A DNA stretch of 37,051 bases from Clostridia bacterium (GTDB lineage: Bacteria; Bacillota; Clostridia; TANB77; CAG-508). The position numbers were made by a program, and so were the translations under genes. Position 1 is the stretch's first letter; each line of letters begins with the position of its first letter. The notes under the pieces are model-generated. The model did not search any database, was not told the origin of the DNA, and saw only the letters and a program-made list of their open reading frames with translations. The stretch lies in assembly GCA_017404545.1 (NCBI GenBank), contig JAFRCC010000013.1, forward strand, positions 1-37,051, read 5' to 3'. Below, in pieces: positions 15,623-22,551 of the stretch.

Positions 15623-17215
15623 ATGAATAAGAATATACAAGGATATGTAAGTTTCGTACTTCATGCTCACTTACCATTCGTTCATCATCCTGAAAGTGAA
15701 GATTATTTAGAGGAACAATGGTTATTTGAAGCAATATCTGAAACATACATTCCATTGCTTACAAATTTTGAAAAATTAGTTGAGGAAAATGTAGAATTTA
15801 AAATAACAATGACTATGACTCCTCCACTTCTTAATATGTTAGATAATAAATTACTTCAGGATCGATATATAAAATACTTAAAAAAACATATCGAACTTGC
15901 TGAAAAAGAAATCAAAAGAACAACGTACGATGAACGAGTAAATAATTTAGCACATTACTATTACGATAGATATTCAAGCGACTTGAAAATTTTTAAAGAA
16001 AAATATAACTGCAATATTATTCAAGGATTCAAACATTTCCAAGACATTGGTGTTCTAGAAATAATTACATGCGGTGCAACTCATGGATATTTTCCTATTC
16101 TATACGTTACAGAACAAACAGTAAGGGCTCAAATTGCCGTTGGCGTTCAAACATATGAAAAATATTTTGGAAGAAAACCTCGCGGTATATGGTTGCCTGA
16201 GTGTGGATATGTTCCAGAAGCCGATAAATATTTAAGAGAATTTGGTATAGAATATGTTATTACAGAAACTCATGGAATTCTATATTCAAACCCTGCCCCA
16301 CTATACGGAACTTTTGCTCCAATAGTATCTCCAGATGGAGTTGTTGCATTTGGACGTGATTTGGAATCATCTAGACAAGTTTGGAGCTCTATAAATGGAT
16401 ATCCTGGCGACTTCAACTACAGGGAATTCTATAGAGATATTGGGTACGAAGCTGATTATGAATATATAAAACCTTATATTGCCTCAAATGGTGCCCGTGT
16501 AAACACAGGTATAAAATATCATCGTATTACAGGAAAAACAGATAATAAAGATTATTACAATATTCAATGGGCAAAAGATTCTGCCGAAAGACAAGCTGGG
16601 CATTTTTTAGATAGTAGAGTTCAGCAAATTTCAGAAGTATCAAAATTCACAAATAATCCACCTATTATCCTATGCCCTTATGATGCCGAATTGTATGGTC
16701 ACTGGTGGTATGAAGGTCCTTATTGGTTGTACATTTTATTTAAGAAAATATACTACGATGAATGTAATTTTAAACTAACGACTCCTAGTGAATATATTGA
16801 TAATTTTCCAACTATGCAAGTTGCAACTCCATGTAGATCAAGTTGGGGTGCTAACGGATATAGTGAAGTATGGTTAAATCCAACTAATGACTATGCACAT
16901 AGACATTTACACAAACTTGGGGACTGGATGGTTGAGCTTGCTCACCTTTACCCTAATTCAAATAACCCTCTTCAAAGGAGAGCCCTAAACCAATGTGCTA
17001 GGGAAATTTTACTTGCACAAAGTAGTGATTGGCTATTTATTATAACAAATGGAACTATGGTTGATTATGCCAAGAAAAGAATTAAAGACCATGTTGGAAG
17101 ATTTACTAAACTATATGGTCAAATAAAAAATAATAAAATTGATGAAGATTTTGTTACGTACTTGGAAGAATATGATTGTATATTTCCAGAAATTGATTAC
17201 AACATTTATTTCTAA
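15623..17215 (+). CDS. GH57 alpha-1,4-glucan branching enzyme (DUF1957 type)
   Basis: The 530-residue family GH57 enzyme starts VSFVLHAHLPFVHHPE, the typical conserved region 1. The catalytic nucleophile is predicted as E193 in GIWLPECGY and the acid/base as D354 in LCPYDAELYGHWW. The C-terminal helical domain (SSWGANGYSEVWLN and following) is that of the branching enzymes rather than amylases. The reaction would be transfer of alpha-1,4 chains to alpha-1,6 positions in glycogen. The start at 15623 has a modest GGAG at 11-base spacing. The neighbouring GT4 and DUF4912 genes support glucan metabolism. Confidence 0.93.
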   Translation: MNKNIQGYVSFVLHAHLPFVHHPESEDYLEEQWLFEAISETYIPLLTNFEKLVEENVEFKITMTMTPPLLNMLDNKLLQDRYIKYLKKHIELAEKEIKRTTYDERVNNLAHYYYDRYSSDLKIFKEKYNCNIIQGFKHFQDIGVLEIITCGATHGYFPILYVTEQTVRAQIAVGVQTYEKYFGRKPRGIWLPECGYVPEADKYLREFGIEYVITETHGILYSNPAPLYGTFAPIVSPDGVVAFGRDLESSRQVWSSINGYPGDFNYREFYRDIGYEADYEYIKPYIASNGARVNTGIKYHRITGKTDNKDYYNIQWAKDSAERQAGHFLDSRVQQISEVSKFTNNPPIILCPYDAELYGHWWYEGPYWLYILFKKIYYDECNFKLTTPSEYIDNFPTMQVATPCRSSWGANGYSEVWLNPTNDYAHRHLHKLGDWMVELAHLYPNSNNPLQRRALNQCAREILLAQSSDWLFIITNGTMVDYAKKRIKDHVGRFTKLYGQIKNNKIDEDFVTYLEEYDCIFPEIDYNIYF

Positions 17216-17227
17216 GGAGGATTTAGT

Positions 17228-17701
17228 ATGAAAAGAACACTAAAATATGTTTTGACAATCGCAATATGTTTTTCGGCTCTATTCAGTTTTACTGGATGCG
17301 GAAAGAAAAAAGATACAATATCAGCCGAAGAATTTTATTCAATGATGGAAGAAAGAAATTTTGTTATAAAAGATTCAAAGTCTGAGTATTCTTCACATAA
17401 TGAAATACTGCAAAGTTACGTAGCTGCACCCCCAGATTTGTCATTTCAAATAGAATTTTTGGTTTTAGAATCTGATTCAAGTGCAAAGAATATGTTTGCT
17501 TCAAACCAAAGAATCTTCCAAAGCGCCTCTAACGAAAAATTAGAAAATTCTGTTTCAGTAGCTAACTATGAGAAATATACTTTAGAATCTAACGGAAAAT
17601 ACAAAGTAATTTCTAGAATTGATAATACATTAGTTTATGTTGATGCTGAACTACAATATAAGCCTGATGTTAATAATTTATTGGGCGAAATTGGATATTA
17701 A
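17228..17701 (+). CDS. Predicted lipoprotein
   Basis: The 157-residue protein has a lipoprotein signal peptide: basic MKRTLK, a hydrophobic stretch and the lipobox FTGC with C24 as the lipidated residue. A small secreted domain follows that is predicted as mixed alpha/beta, with no recognised catalytic motif. The ATG at 17228 follows TAAGGAGGATTTAGT, 12 bases after the GH57 stop, so the two are likely co-transcribed. Its connection with glucan metabolism is positional only. Confidence 0.8.
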   Translation: MKRTLKYVLTIAICFSALFSFTGCGKKKDTISAEEFYSMMEERNFVIKDSKSEYSSHNEILQSYVAAPPDLSFQIEFLVLESDSSAKNMFASNQRIFQSASNEKLENSVSVANYEKYTLESNGKYKVISRIDNTLVYVDAELQYKPDVNNLLGEIGY

Positions 17702-17730
17702 AAATTATATAGAAAAGATACTCAAAATAA

Positions 17731-17778
17731 AGTGAACCTTCCACGTTAAACTTTTTGTCTAACATGGAAGGTTCACTT
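17731..17778. terminator. Bidirectional hairpin between the lipoprotein gene and gpsA
   Basis: An 18-bp stem with one mismatch (AGTGAACCTTCCACGTTA at 17731-17748 with its complement at 17761-17778) lies between converging genes. The T-rich tail is on the minus-strand side (TTATTTTGAG), so it best serves gpsA. Confidence 0.72.
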
Positions 17779-17813
17779 CATTAAAATCAGAGCGTCTTTT
17801 TTACCTTCTTTAA

Positions 17814-18806
17814 TTACATTTCAGCTTTTTTATCTCTTTGCATCAATTTATATACCGCATCTTGTGGATTTTCTCCATTATATAAAACATTATATACCTC
17901 ATCTACTATTGGCATTTCCACGTCATATTTTTCCTTCAGAGCATATGCAGCTTCAATGTTATCTATACTTTCTATTACCATTCCAACCTCTTTTTTTACT
18001 TGGTCTAATGGCATCCCCTGTCCAACAAGTTTTCCGGCTTTTCTATTTCTACTGTGTTCGCTTCCACAAGTAACAATTAAATCACCTAGTCCCGTTAGAC
18101 CAAAAAATGTTTCCTTTTTAGCCCCAACTTTTTCTCCTAATCTAGCAATTTCTGCTAAACCTCTTGTAAGTAGTGCTGCATATGTATTGTCTCCACATCC
18201 TAGCGAAATTGCCGCTCCCGCACAGAATGCTATAATATTTTTTAGTGCTGATCCATATTCAACACCTCTTACATCATCTGATGTATAAACTCTCATATTC
18301 TTATTCATAAACAAGTCTTGTACAAAATTTCTAACATACTCGTCTTCAGAGGCACTAACAAGTACCGTTGGCATTCCAATAGAAACCTCTTCAGCGTGAC
18401 TTGGACCAGATAATGCACCAATTCTTGCTTCTGGAATTTCTTCTTTTATTACATCTGTTAATATCGAAAGTGTTGATAGCTCTAAGCCTTTCGAACAAAC
18501 AACAATTGGTTGTTTATTAACATCCACAAATTCCTTATATTGTTTAACAATATTTCTTGTAAACTTAGATGGTGTAACATGCAAAATTAAATCTGTATTT
18601 TCAATTACCTGCTTATAATCTAAATAACATGAAATATTATCTGGAATTGTAACATCCGGTAAAAACTTACACTTCTTTTCTTTATTAATAAGATCTGCCT
18701 CTTCTTTTTCAAAAGACCATATTTTAACATTATTTCCTAATCTTGCTAAATGCATTCCAAGGGCAACTCCCCAGCTTCCACTTCCTATAATAGCTATACT
18801 TTTCAT
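17814..18806 (-). CDS. gpsA: Glycerol-3-phosphate dehydrogenase [NAD(P)+]
   Basis: The 330-residue enzyme reduces dihydroxyacetone phosphate to sn-glycerol-3-phosphate for phospholipid synthesis. The Rossmann motif IAIIGSGSWGVALG (G8, G10, G13) is at the N-terminus. CSKGLE and ALSGPSHAEEV are family signatures, and YGSALKNIIAF holds the catalytic lysine. The start is the ATG at 18806 behind GAGGAAGGGAG. The frame runs 17 residues further upstream into the palindrome and is rejected there. It is the third gene after der and plsY, whose product uses glycerol-3-phosphate, so the two act in sequence. Confidence 0.96.
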   Translation of the reverse strand: MKSIAIIGSGSWGVALGMHLARLGNNVKIWSFEKEEADLINKEKKCKFLPDVTIPDNISCYLDYKQVIENTDLILHVTPSKFTRNIVKQYKEFVDVNKQPIVVCSKGLELSTLSILTDVIKEEIPEARIGALSGPSHAEEVSIGMPTVLVSASEDEYVRNFVQDLFMNKNMRVYTSDDVRGVEYGSALKNIIAFCAGAAISLGCGDNTYAALLTRGLAEIARLGEKVGAKKETFFGLTGLGDLIVTCGSEHSRNRKAGKLVGQGMPLDQVKKEVGMVIESIDNIEAAYALKEKYDVEMPIVDEVYNVLYNGENPQDAVYKLMQRDKKAEM

Positions 18807-18825
18807 AAAAATCTCCCTTCCTCTG

Positions 18826-18875
18826 AAAGAGGGACGGTTCTGTTTGGTTCGAACCAAACAGAACCGTCCCTTTTT
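18826..18875 (+). repeat. Perfect 40-bp palindrome with A/T flanks (terminator-like)
   Basis: Bases 18831-18850 and 18851-18870 are exact reverse complements with no loop, and A-rich and T-rich flanks extend the arms to about 25 bp. On plus it ends in TTTTTT, as an intrinsic terminator would, but the flanking genes plsY and gpsA run on minus, where no T run follows. The GGGACGGTTC...GAACCGTCCC core is of a kind scattered in several Clostridia genomes as REP-like palindromes; that comparison is from memory. Confidence 0.8.
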
Positions 18876-18878
18876 TAT

Positions 18879-19502
18879 TTAACTTTTTTGACCAATTCTA
18901 TGCTCTTCTCCGTTGTATATTCTCTTAATATTAGATCTATGATTAAATATGACAATTAATGCCATAATAATACCAAATATTATATAGTTTCCTTTTATAA
19001 TATAATTTTCTGTAATAAATATAGTTAAAATTGGAAACAACACTGCCGTTAGAACAGATCCTAATGAAACCATTCTGGTTAAAATCATAATAGCTAATGC
19101 AAAAACTAAACAAATCAATCCTATTTGCCAGTTAACCAATAACAATATTCCAAGAGATGTTGCAACACCTTTTCCTCCTCTAAAGCCAAAATATACTGGA
19201 AAAGTATGTCCAATTACAACAAATATACCAGCAATTTGAACCAATATTTCTGGTTTAACTTCTGTAGCTATTTTTCCAATTCCAATTGCCAATAATATTG
19301 TAACTATACCCTTTAGAATGTCACAAATTAATGTTAATAATGCAGGACCCTTTCCAACACTTCTTAACATATTTGTTGAACCTGCATTTCCACTTCCTTT
19401 TTCCCTTACGTCAAATCCTGCAAATTTTTTACTAAATATAACTGAAAAATTTACACTTCCAATCGCATACGCAATAATAGCCATTAATATATATACTGCC
19501 AT
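18879..19502 (-). CDS. plsY: Acyl phosphate:glycerol-3-phosphate acyltransferase
   Basis: The 207-residue polytopic membrane enzyme carries out the first acylation of glycerol-3-phosphate using acyl phosphate. Family motifs are all present: GSGNAGSTNMLR, the D-x2-KG in CDILKG, and GHTFPVYFGFRGGKGVAT. About five to six membrane segments are visible. The start at 19502 follows AAGAAAGAAGGAGTG and is 20 bases after the end of der. The gene pair with gpsA supplies phosphatidic acid precursors. Confidence 0.96.
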   Translation of the reverse strand: MAVYILMAIIAYAIGSVNFSVIFSKKFAGFDVREKGSGNAGSTNMLRSVGKGPALLTLICDILKGIVTILLAIGIGKIATEVKPEILVQIAGIFVVIGHTFPVYFGFRGGKGVATSLGILLLVNWQIGLICLVFALAIMILTRMVSLGSVLTAVLFPILTIFITENYIIKGNYIIFGIIMALIVIFNHRSNIKRIYNGEEHRIGQKS

Positions 19503-19522
19503 AAAATCACTCCTTCTTTCGT

Positions 19523-20850
19523 TTATTCTTTTTCTTTTTTTTCTCTCACAATCATCCTAATTGGTGTTCCTGTTAATACAAATTCTTTTCTTAACTGATT
19601 TACCAAATATCTTTCATAAGAAAAATGAAATAGTTTTTTATCATTAACAAAAACCACAAATGTTGGTGGCTTTGTTGACGCTTGTGTCATATAAAAAATC
19701 TTTAATCGTTTACCTTTATCTGTTGGAGGCTGAACAATTGCAATGGCCTCATTCAAAACTTGGTTTAATACTGCAGTTGATACTCTAAGTGCATTTTGAC
19801 TTGCAACAACATTAATTAACTCATATAACTTTTCAACTCTTTGTCCTGTTTTTGCAGATATAAAAATAATTGGAGCATATGATAAATACGATAATTTATT
19901 ATAAATTTCTTTTTTATAGTTTTCTACTGTATTATTATCTTTTTCATATTCATCCCATTTATTTACTGCAATAATAACTCCCTTTCCAGCTTCATGAGCT
20001 TCTCCAGCTATCTTTGCATCTTGATCTGTTACACCTTCGTTTGCATCAATCATAAATACACACACATCTGCTCTTTCAATGGCAAGACCGAGTTCTCATT
20101 ACACTATATCGCTCTAAGTTTTCAGTAACCTTGCTTTTTCTTCTAATTCCAGCTGTATCAATAAGCACATACTTCCCATACGAGTTTTGAAATTCAGAAT
20201 CAATTGCATCTCTTGTTGTACCAGCTACATTACTAACAATAACTCTATTTTCTCCAAGAATTTTATTTACCAATGATGATTTTCCTACATTTGGTTTACC
20301 AATAAATGCAACTTTTATAACGTCACCTTCATTCTGTTCATCGGTATTTCTTGGTAATAATTCATATATAGCATCAAGTGCATCGCCAATTCCCAACGCA
20401 TTTTTTGCAGATACAGGATATGGATCTCCAAGTCCAAGATTGTAAAATTCATATATGTCATCTGGTGTCTTACCCAAATTATCCGCCTTATTACAAATTA
20501 ATACAATAGGTTTCTTTGATTTTCTTAGCATCATTGCAATTTCACTATCACTGCTTGTTATTCCAGCTTTAAAATCTGTAACAAACACAATAACATCTGC
20601 CATACTTATTGCCATATCTGCTTGCTCTCTCATTTGAGATATTATTATATCTTCAGATTCAGGTTCAATACCACCTGTATCTATAATAGTAAAATCTATT
20701 CCTCTCCAGTTTGCTTCTGCATATATTCTATCTCTTGTAACACCCGGTGTATCTTCAACAATTGAAATTCTTTTTCCGAACAATATAATTAAAGAACGTT
20801 GACTTGCCTACATTTGGTCTTCCAACAATTGCAACTACTGGTTTTGACAT
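19523..20850 (-). pseudogene. der: GTPase Der (EngA), interrupted by two +1 frameshifts
   Basis: The reading frame needs two shifts. From the ATG at 20850 (behind GAAGGAGGAAAAA), [18 protein letters not shown] contains the first P-loop. One extra base near 20784-20790 breaks the frame. The second piece (20783-20076) has GTPase domain 1 and the P-loop [13 protein letters not shown] of domain 2. A second extra base near 20082-20090 precedes DANEGVTDQDAKI, NKWD and the KH-like C-terminus. Restored, the protein has 441 residues, which is normal for Der. Der is a tandem GTPase needed for 50S assembly and is usually essential, so base-calling error is more likely than a true pseudogene. A second copy elsewhere cannot be excluded. 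Confidence 0.92.
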
Positions 20851-20876
20851 TTTTTCCTCCTTCTAAATTTTTCCTT

Positions 20877-20905
20877 ATTTTATAACAAATCCTCTCATTA
20901 GTCAA
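20877..20905 (-). promoter_or_regulatory. Promoter of the der-plsY-gpsA operon
   Basis: On the minus strand, TTGACT (20900-20905) and TAAAAT (20877-20882) are separated by 17 bp, 27 bases upstream of the der ATG. Confidence 0.72.
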
Positions 20906-21012
20906 TTTTTATCTATACATGCTTTAATACATAAATTATTCTTCACTTACTATATCAAAATTATTATATACAATTCTTTAATTTTAATAATTTTATTTAA
21001 ATTATCATAAAA

Positions 21013-21037
21013 ACAAAAAAACAGCATTTTCATGCTG
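21013..21037 (-). terminator. Intrinsic terminator of rpmF
   Basis: On the minus strand CAGCAT-GAAA-ATGCTG (21022-21037) is followed by TTTTTTTG. It begins 6 bases after the rpmF stop. Confidence 0.9.
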
Positions 21038-21043
21038 ATTTTC

Positions 21044-21235
21044 TTACTCTTGGTTGTCACTTTGTACATTAACAACTTTTTCTCCATCATAATATCCGCA
21101 AGCAGGACATGCTCTATGTTGTTGCATTAATTCATGACAATGTGGACATTCTACTAAATTTCTTGCTTTTAAAGTCCAAGTAGATCTTTTTAAATGAGTT
21201 CTTGCTTTTGACCATCTTCTTTTTGGTTGTGCCAT
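21044..21235 (-). CDS. rpmF: 50S ribosomal protein L32
   Basis: The 63-residue protein starts MAQPKRRWSKARTHLKR, the standard L32 N-terminus. The zinc ribbon is CPHC at 30-33 and CPAC at 43-46. The ATG at 21235 follows GGAGGGAATAGAA; an upstream in-frame ATG at 21256 is part of the leader. The usual neighbours, a DUF177 gene upstream and plsX downstream, are missing, so the gene stands alone with its own terminator. Confidence 0.96.
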   Translation of the reverse strand: MAQPKRRWSKARTHLKRSTWTLKARNLVECPHCHELMQQHRACPACGYYDGEKVVNVQSDNQE

Positions 21236-21412
21236 TTCTATTCCCTCCTTTGCCAATTAGTACTTATCTATATTATATACTAATGATTTGACTATTTAAT
21301 ATCACTTTAAGAGTATACTAGTTTTTTACCTATTTGTCAATAAAAATTTTCAATAATTGTAAACGTCCACCATTTTTTATAATATACATCAGTCAAAATT
21401 TTCTTATAGCAC

Positions 21413-21441
21413 TTTACATAATTTTAATTATGTGCTATAAT
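21413..21441 (+). promoter_or_regulatory. Strong promoter of the 78-residue membrane protein gene
   Basis: TTTACA (21413-21418) and a perfect TATAAT (21436-21441) are separated by 17 bp, with TGC directly before the -10 making it an extended -10. It drives the leader at 21449-21522. Confidence 0.8.
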
Positions 21442-21451
21442 GGCATTGTAG

Positions 21452-21494
21452 CACCAAAATGCAGGGTGTTCGCAACTCAAGCCTTCGGGATGAG
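21452..21494 (+). other. Two-hairpin structured leader
   Basis: Within the 74-base 5' leader, CACC (21452-21455) pairs with GGTG (21465-21468), and CTCA..CC (21476-21483) pairs with GG..TGAG (21488-21494) around a TTCG tetraloop of the very stable C(UUCG)G type. No known riboswitch class was recognised. Confidence 0.45.
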
Positions 21495-21522
21495 AATTCA
21501 TTACGAAAGGGGGGTTTCACTT

Positions 21523-21759
21523 ATGTATATTGCAATCATTGCAGTACTGGCTCTGCTGGCTATCGTTCTCCTTGTGGTGAATGAGAATGCGCTGAAGAAG
21601 GTTGCTTTCGGTGTCGGTGGCTTCGTTGTTGCCGTTATCGTTTTCATCCACTTCGTTAAACAGGTGACCTTTGATGGTCCCGTTGCCGTTGTTGCCGGTG
21701 CATTCGCTATTGCTGTTGTGATGTTCGTCTTCACACTGCATGCCCTCCTGAAAAAGTGA
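21523..21759 (+). CDS. 78-residue three-segment membrane protein in a GC-shifted block
   Basis: The ATG at 21523 follows GAAAGGGGGGTTTCACTT. The frame is open back to 21334, but the promoter and the structured leader lie inside that extension, so the short form is chosen. The protein is almost wholly hydrophobic, with segments at about residues 1-20, 29-48 and 56-76, and ends in KK. Base composition is unlike the neighbours: 31 of 60 bases are G or C at 21541-21600, against 12 of 60 at 22561-22620. This suggests horizontal acquisition. The size and topology allow a holin or small-transporter role, but no family is recognised. Confidence 0.75.
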   Translation: MYIAIIAVLALLAIVLLVVNENALKKVAFGVGGFVVAVIVFIHFVKQVTFDGPVAVVAGAFAIAVVMFVFTLHALLKK

Positions 21760-21814
21760 GGATGCGGATGTATAATGGAAAAGTGAAACTACAAACCATT
21801 CGAGGGGTGCATTA

Positions 21815-21856
21815 GGAGATTTGATGAAACTTAGGCAAATCTCCTCCCTCATTTTT
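21815..21856 (+). terminator. Terminator of the 78-residue membrane protein gene
   Basis: GGAGATTTG (21815-21823) pairs exactly with CAAATCTCC (21836-21844), and is followed by TCCCTCATTTTTTATG. It lies 55 bases after the stop. Confidence 0.72.
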
Positions 21857-21883
21857 TATGCTTATAATAAAAATTTATATAGA

Positions 21884-21920
21884 AAAGGGTTATCTCTGTA
21901 TACAACAGAGGTAGCCCTTT
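21884..21920 (-). terminator. Distal hairpin of the gene at 21992-22408
   Basis: On the minus strand AAAGGG.TA.CTCTGT pairs with ACAGAG.TA.CCCTTT with two C-A mismatches, followed by TTCTATATAAATTTTT. It may back up the nearer hairpin. Confidence 0.55.
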
Positions 21921-21940
21921 ATTATTTTAATATAACAACA

Positions 21941-21969
21941 AAGAGGAACGTACACTGCACATCCCTCTT
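21941..21969 (-). terminator. Proximal hairpin of the gene at 21992-22408
   Basis: On the minus strand AAGAGG pairs with CCTCTT around a 17-base insert that can itself pair partly, followed by TGTTGTT. It begins 22 bases after the stop codon. Confidence 0.4.
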
Positions 21970-21991
21970 GTCAAATTGATTGGCATCATCA

Positions 21992-22408
21992 CTACTTCTT
22001 TGCTCTATCCGGATTAAACTTGTACACCAGGGTATCTGGTTTATGGCGATTCTTCAACCGAATACCAGTTTTCCGAAAACCAGCCTTCCTTACTGTGGCA
22101 AACAACTTTGCATTTTTCTCAGTTGCTTTTACGCCAATTTGAGTTTTGATGCCTTGCTCTTTGTAGACCATCTGGCTAAGCTTACGTAAAGCGGCTACAA
22201 CCACTTTCTGGTCTACATTGCTCATGGATGACGTACGACCTCCAGCTTTTACAATTGAAAGATACATCTTTCCAGTCTCTTTTTGGAGATGGATAATTGC
22301 AATCCAAGAACCTTTATTCGGTACTAAGTTCCACAATTCTTCTCCGTATGAATCAACATCGGTCCGTGTCATCACCCAAGACGCTGAGATTATCTTGGGA
22401 TTTGCCAT
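21992..22408 (-). CDS. 138-residue protein of unknown function in a GC-shifted block
   Basis: The ATG at 22408 (MANPKIISASWVMTRTDV) follows GAAGGGAGTGAAGTAGTT. A longer frame to 22456 would contain the -10 box and is rejected. The protein is basic, with LWNLVPNKGSWIAIIHLQKE at about 25-44 and a C-terminal segment ATVRKAGFRKTGIRLKNRH. The latter resembles the last part of a GNAT acetyltransferase, but the acetyl-CoA-binding R/Q-x2-G-x-G/A loop is not visible. G/C is 24 of 60 at 22081-22140, above the surrounding genes. It converges on the 78-residue membrane protein gene. Function unknown. Confidence 0.7.
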   Translation of the reverse strand: MANPKIISASWVMTRTDVDSYGEELWNLVPNKGSWIAIIHLQKETGKMYLSIVKAGGRTSSMSNVDQKVVVAALRKLSQMVYKEQGIKTQIGVKATEKNAKLFATVRKAGFRKTGIRLKNRHKPDTLVYKFNPDRAKK

Positions 22409-22442
22409 AACTACTTCACTCCCTTCAAGTAAAGTTCGTTTT

Positions 22443-22470
22443 ATTATATCACTCATTATGTTAATTGAAA
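22443..22470 (-). promoter_or_regulatory. Promoter of the 138-residue protein gene
   Basis: On the minus strand TTTCAA (22465-22470) and a perfect TATAAT (22443-22448) are 16 bp apart, with TGA directly before the -10. Confidence 0.6.
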
Positions 22471-22551
22471 AGACTTTTGGTAAAATTTTTGTTATCTTTT
22501 TATAAATTTATGCATATTATATATATATATTAATTTGTTGAGGTGTTTGTT

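Noticed and set aside
19523..20850. Programmed frameshifting in der
   Set aside because: Neither site has a slippery heptamer or a stimulatory structure typical of Firmicute frameshifting, and two events would be required.
21334..21522. N-terminal extension of the 78-residue membrane protein
   Set aside because: It runs through the promoter and the structured leader, and the GAAAGGGGGG site fits only the ATG at 21523.
21501..21852. Overlapping minus-strand frames against the 78-residue gene
   Set aside because: They are open by virtue of high GC on the opposite strand, lack ribosome sites and read across the terminator.
22471..22551. T-box leader of asnB
   Set aside because: The gap is about 80 bases and lacks the T-box sequence and stem I; it is too short for one.
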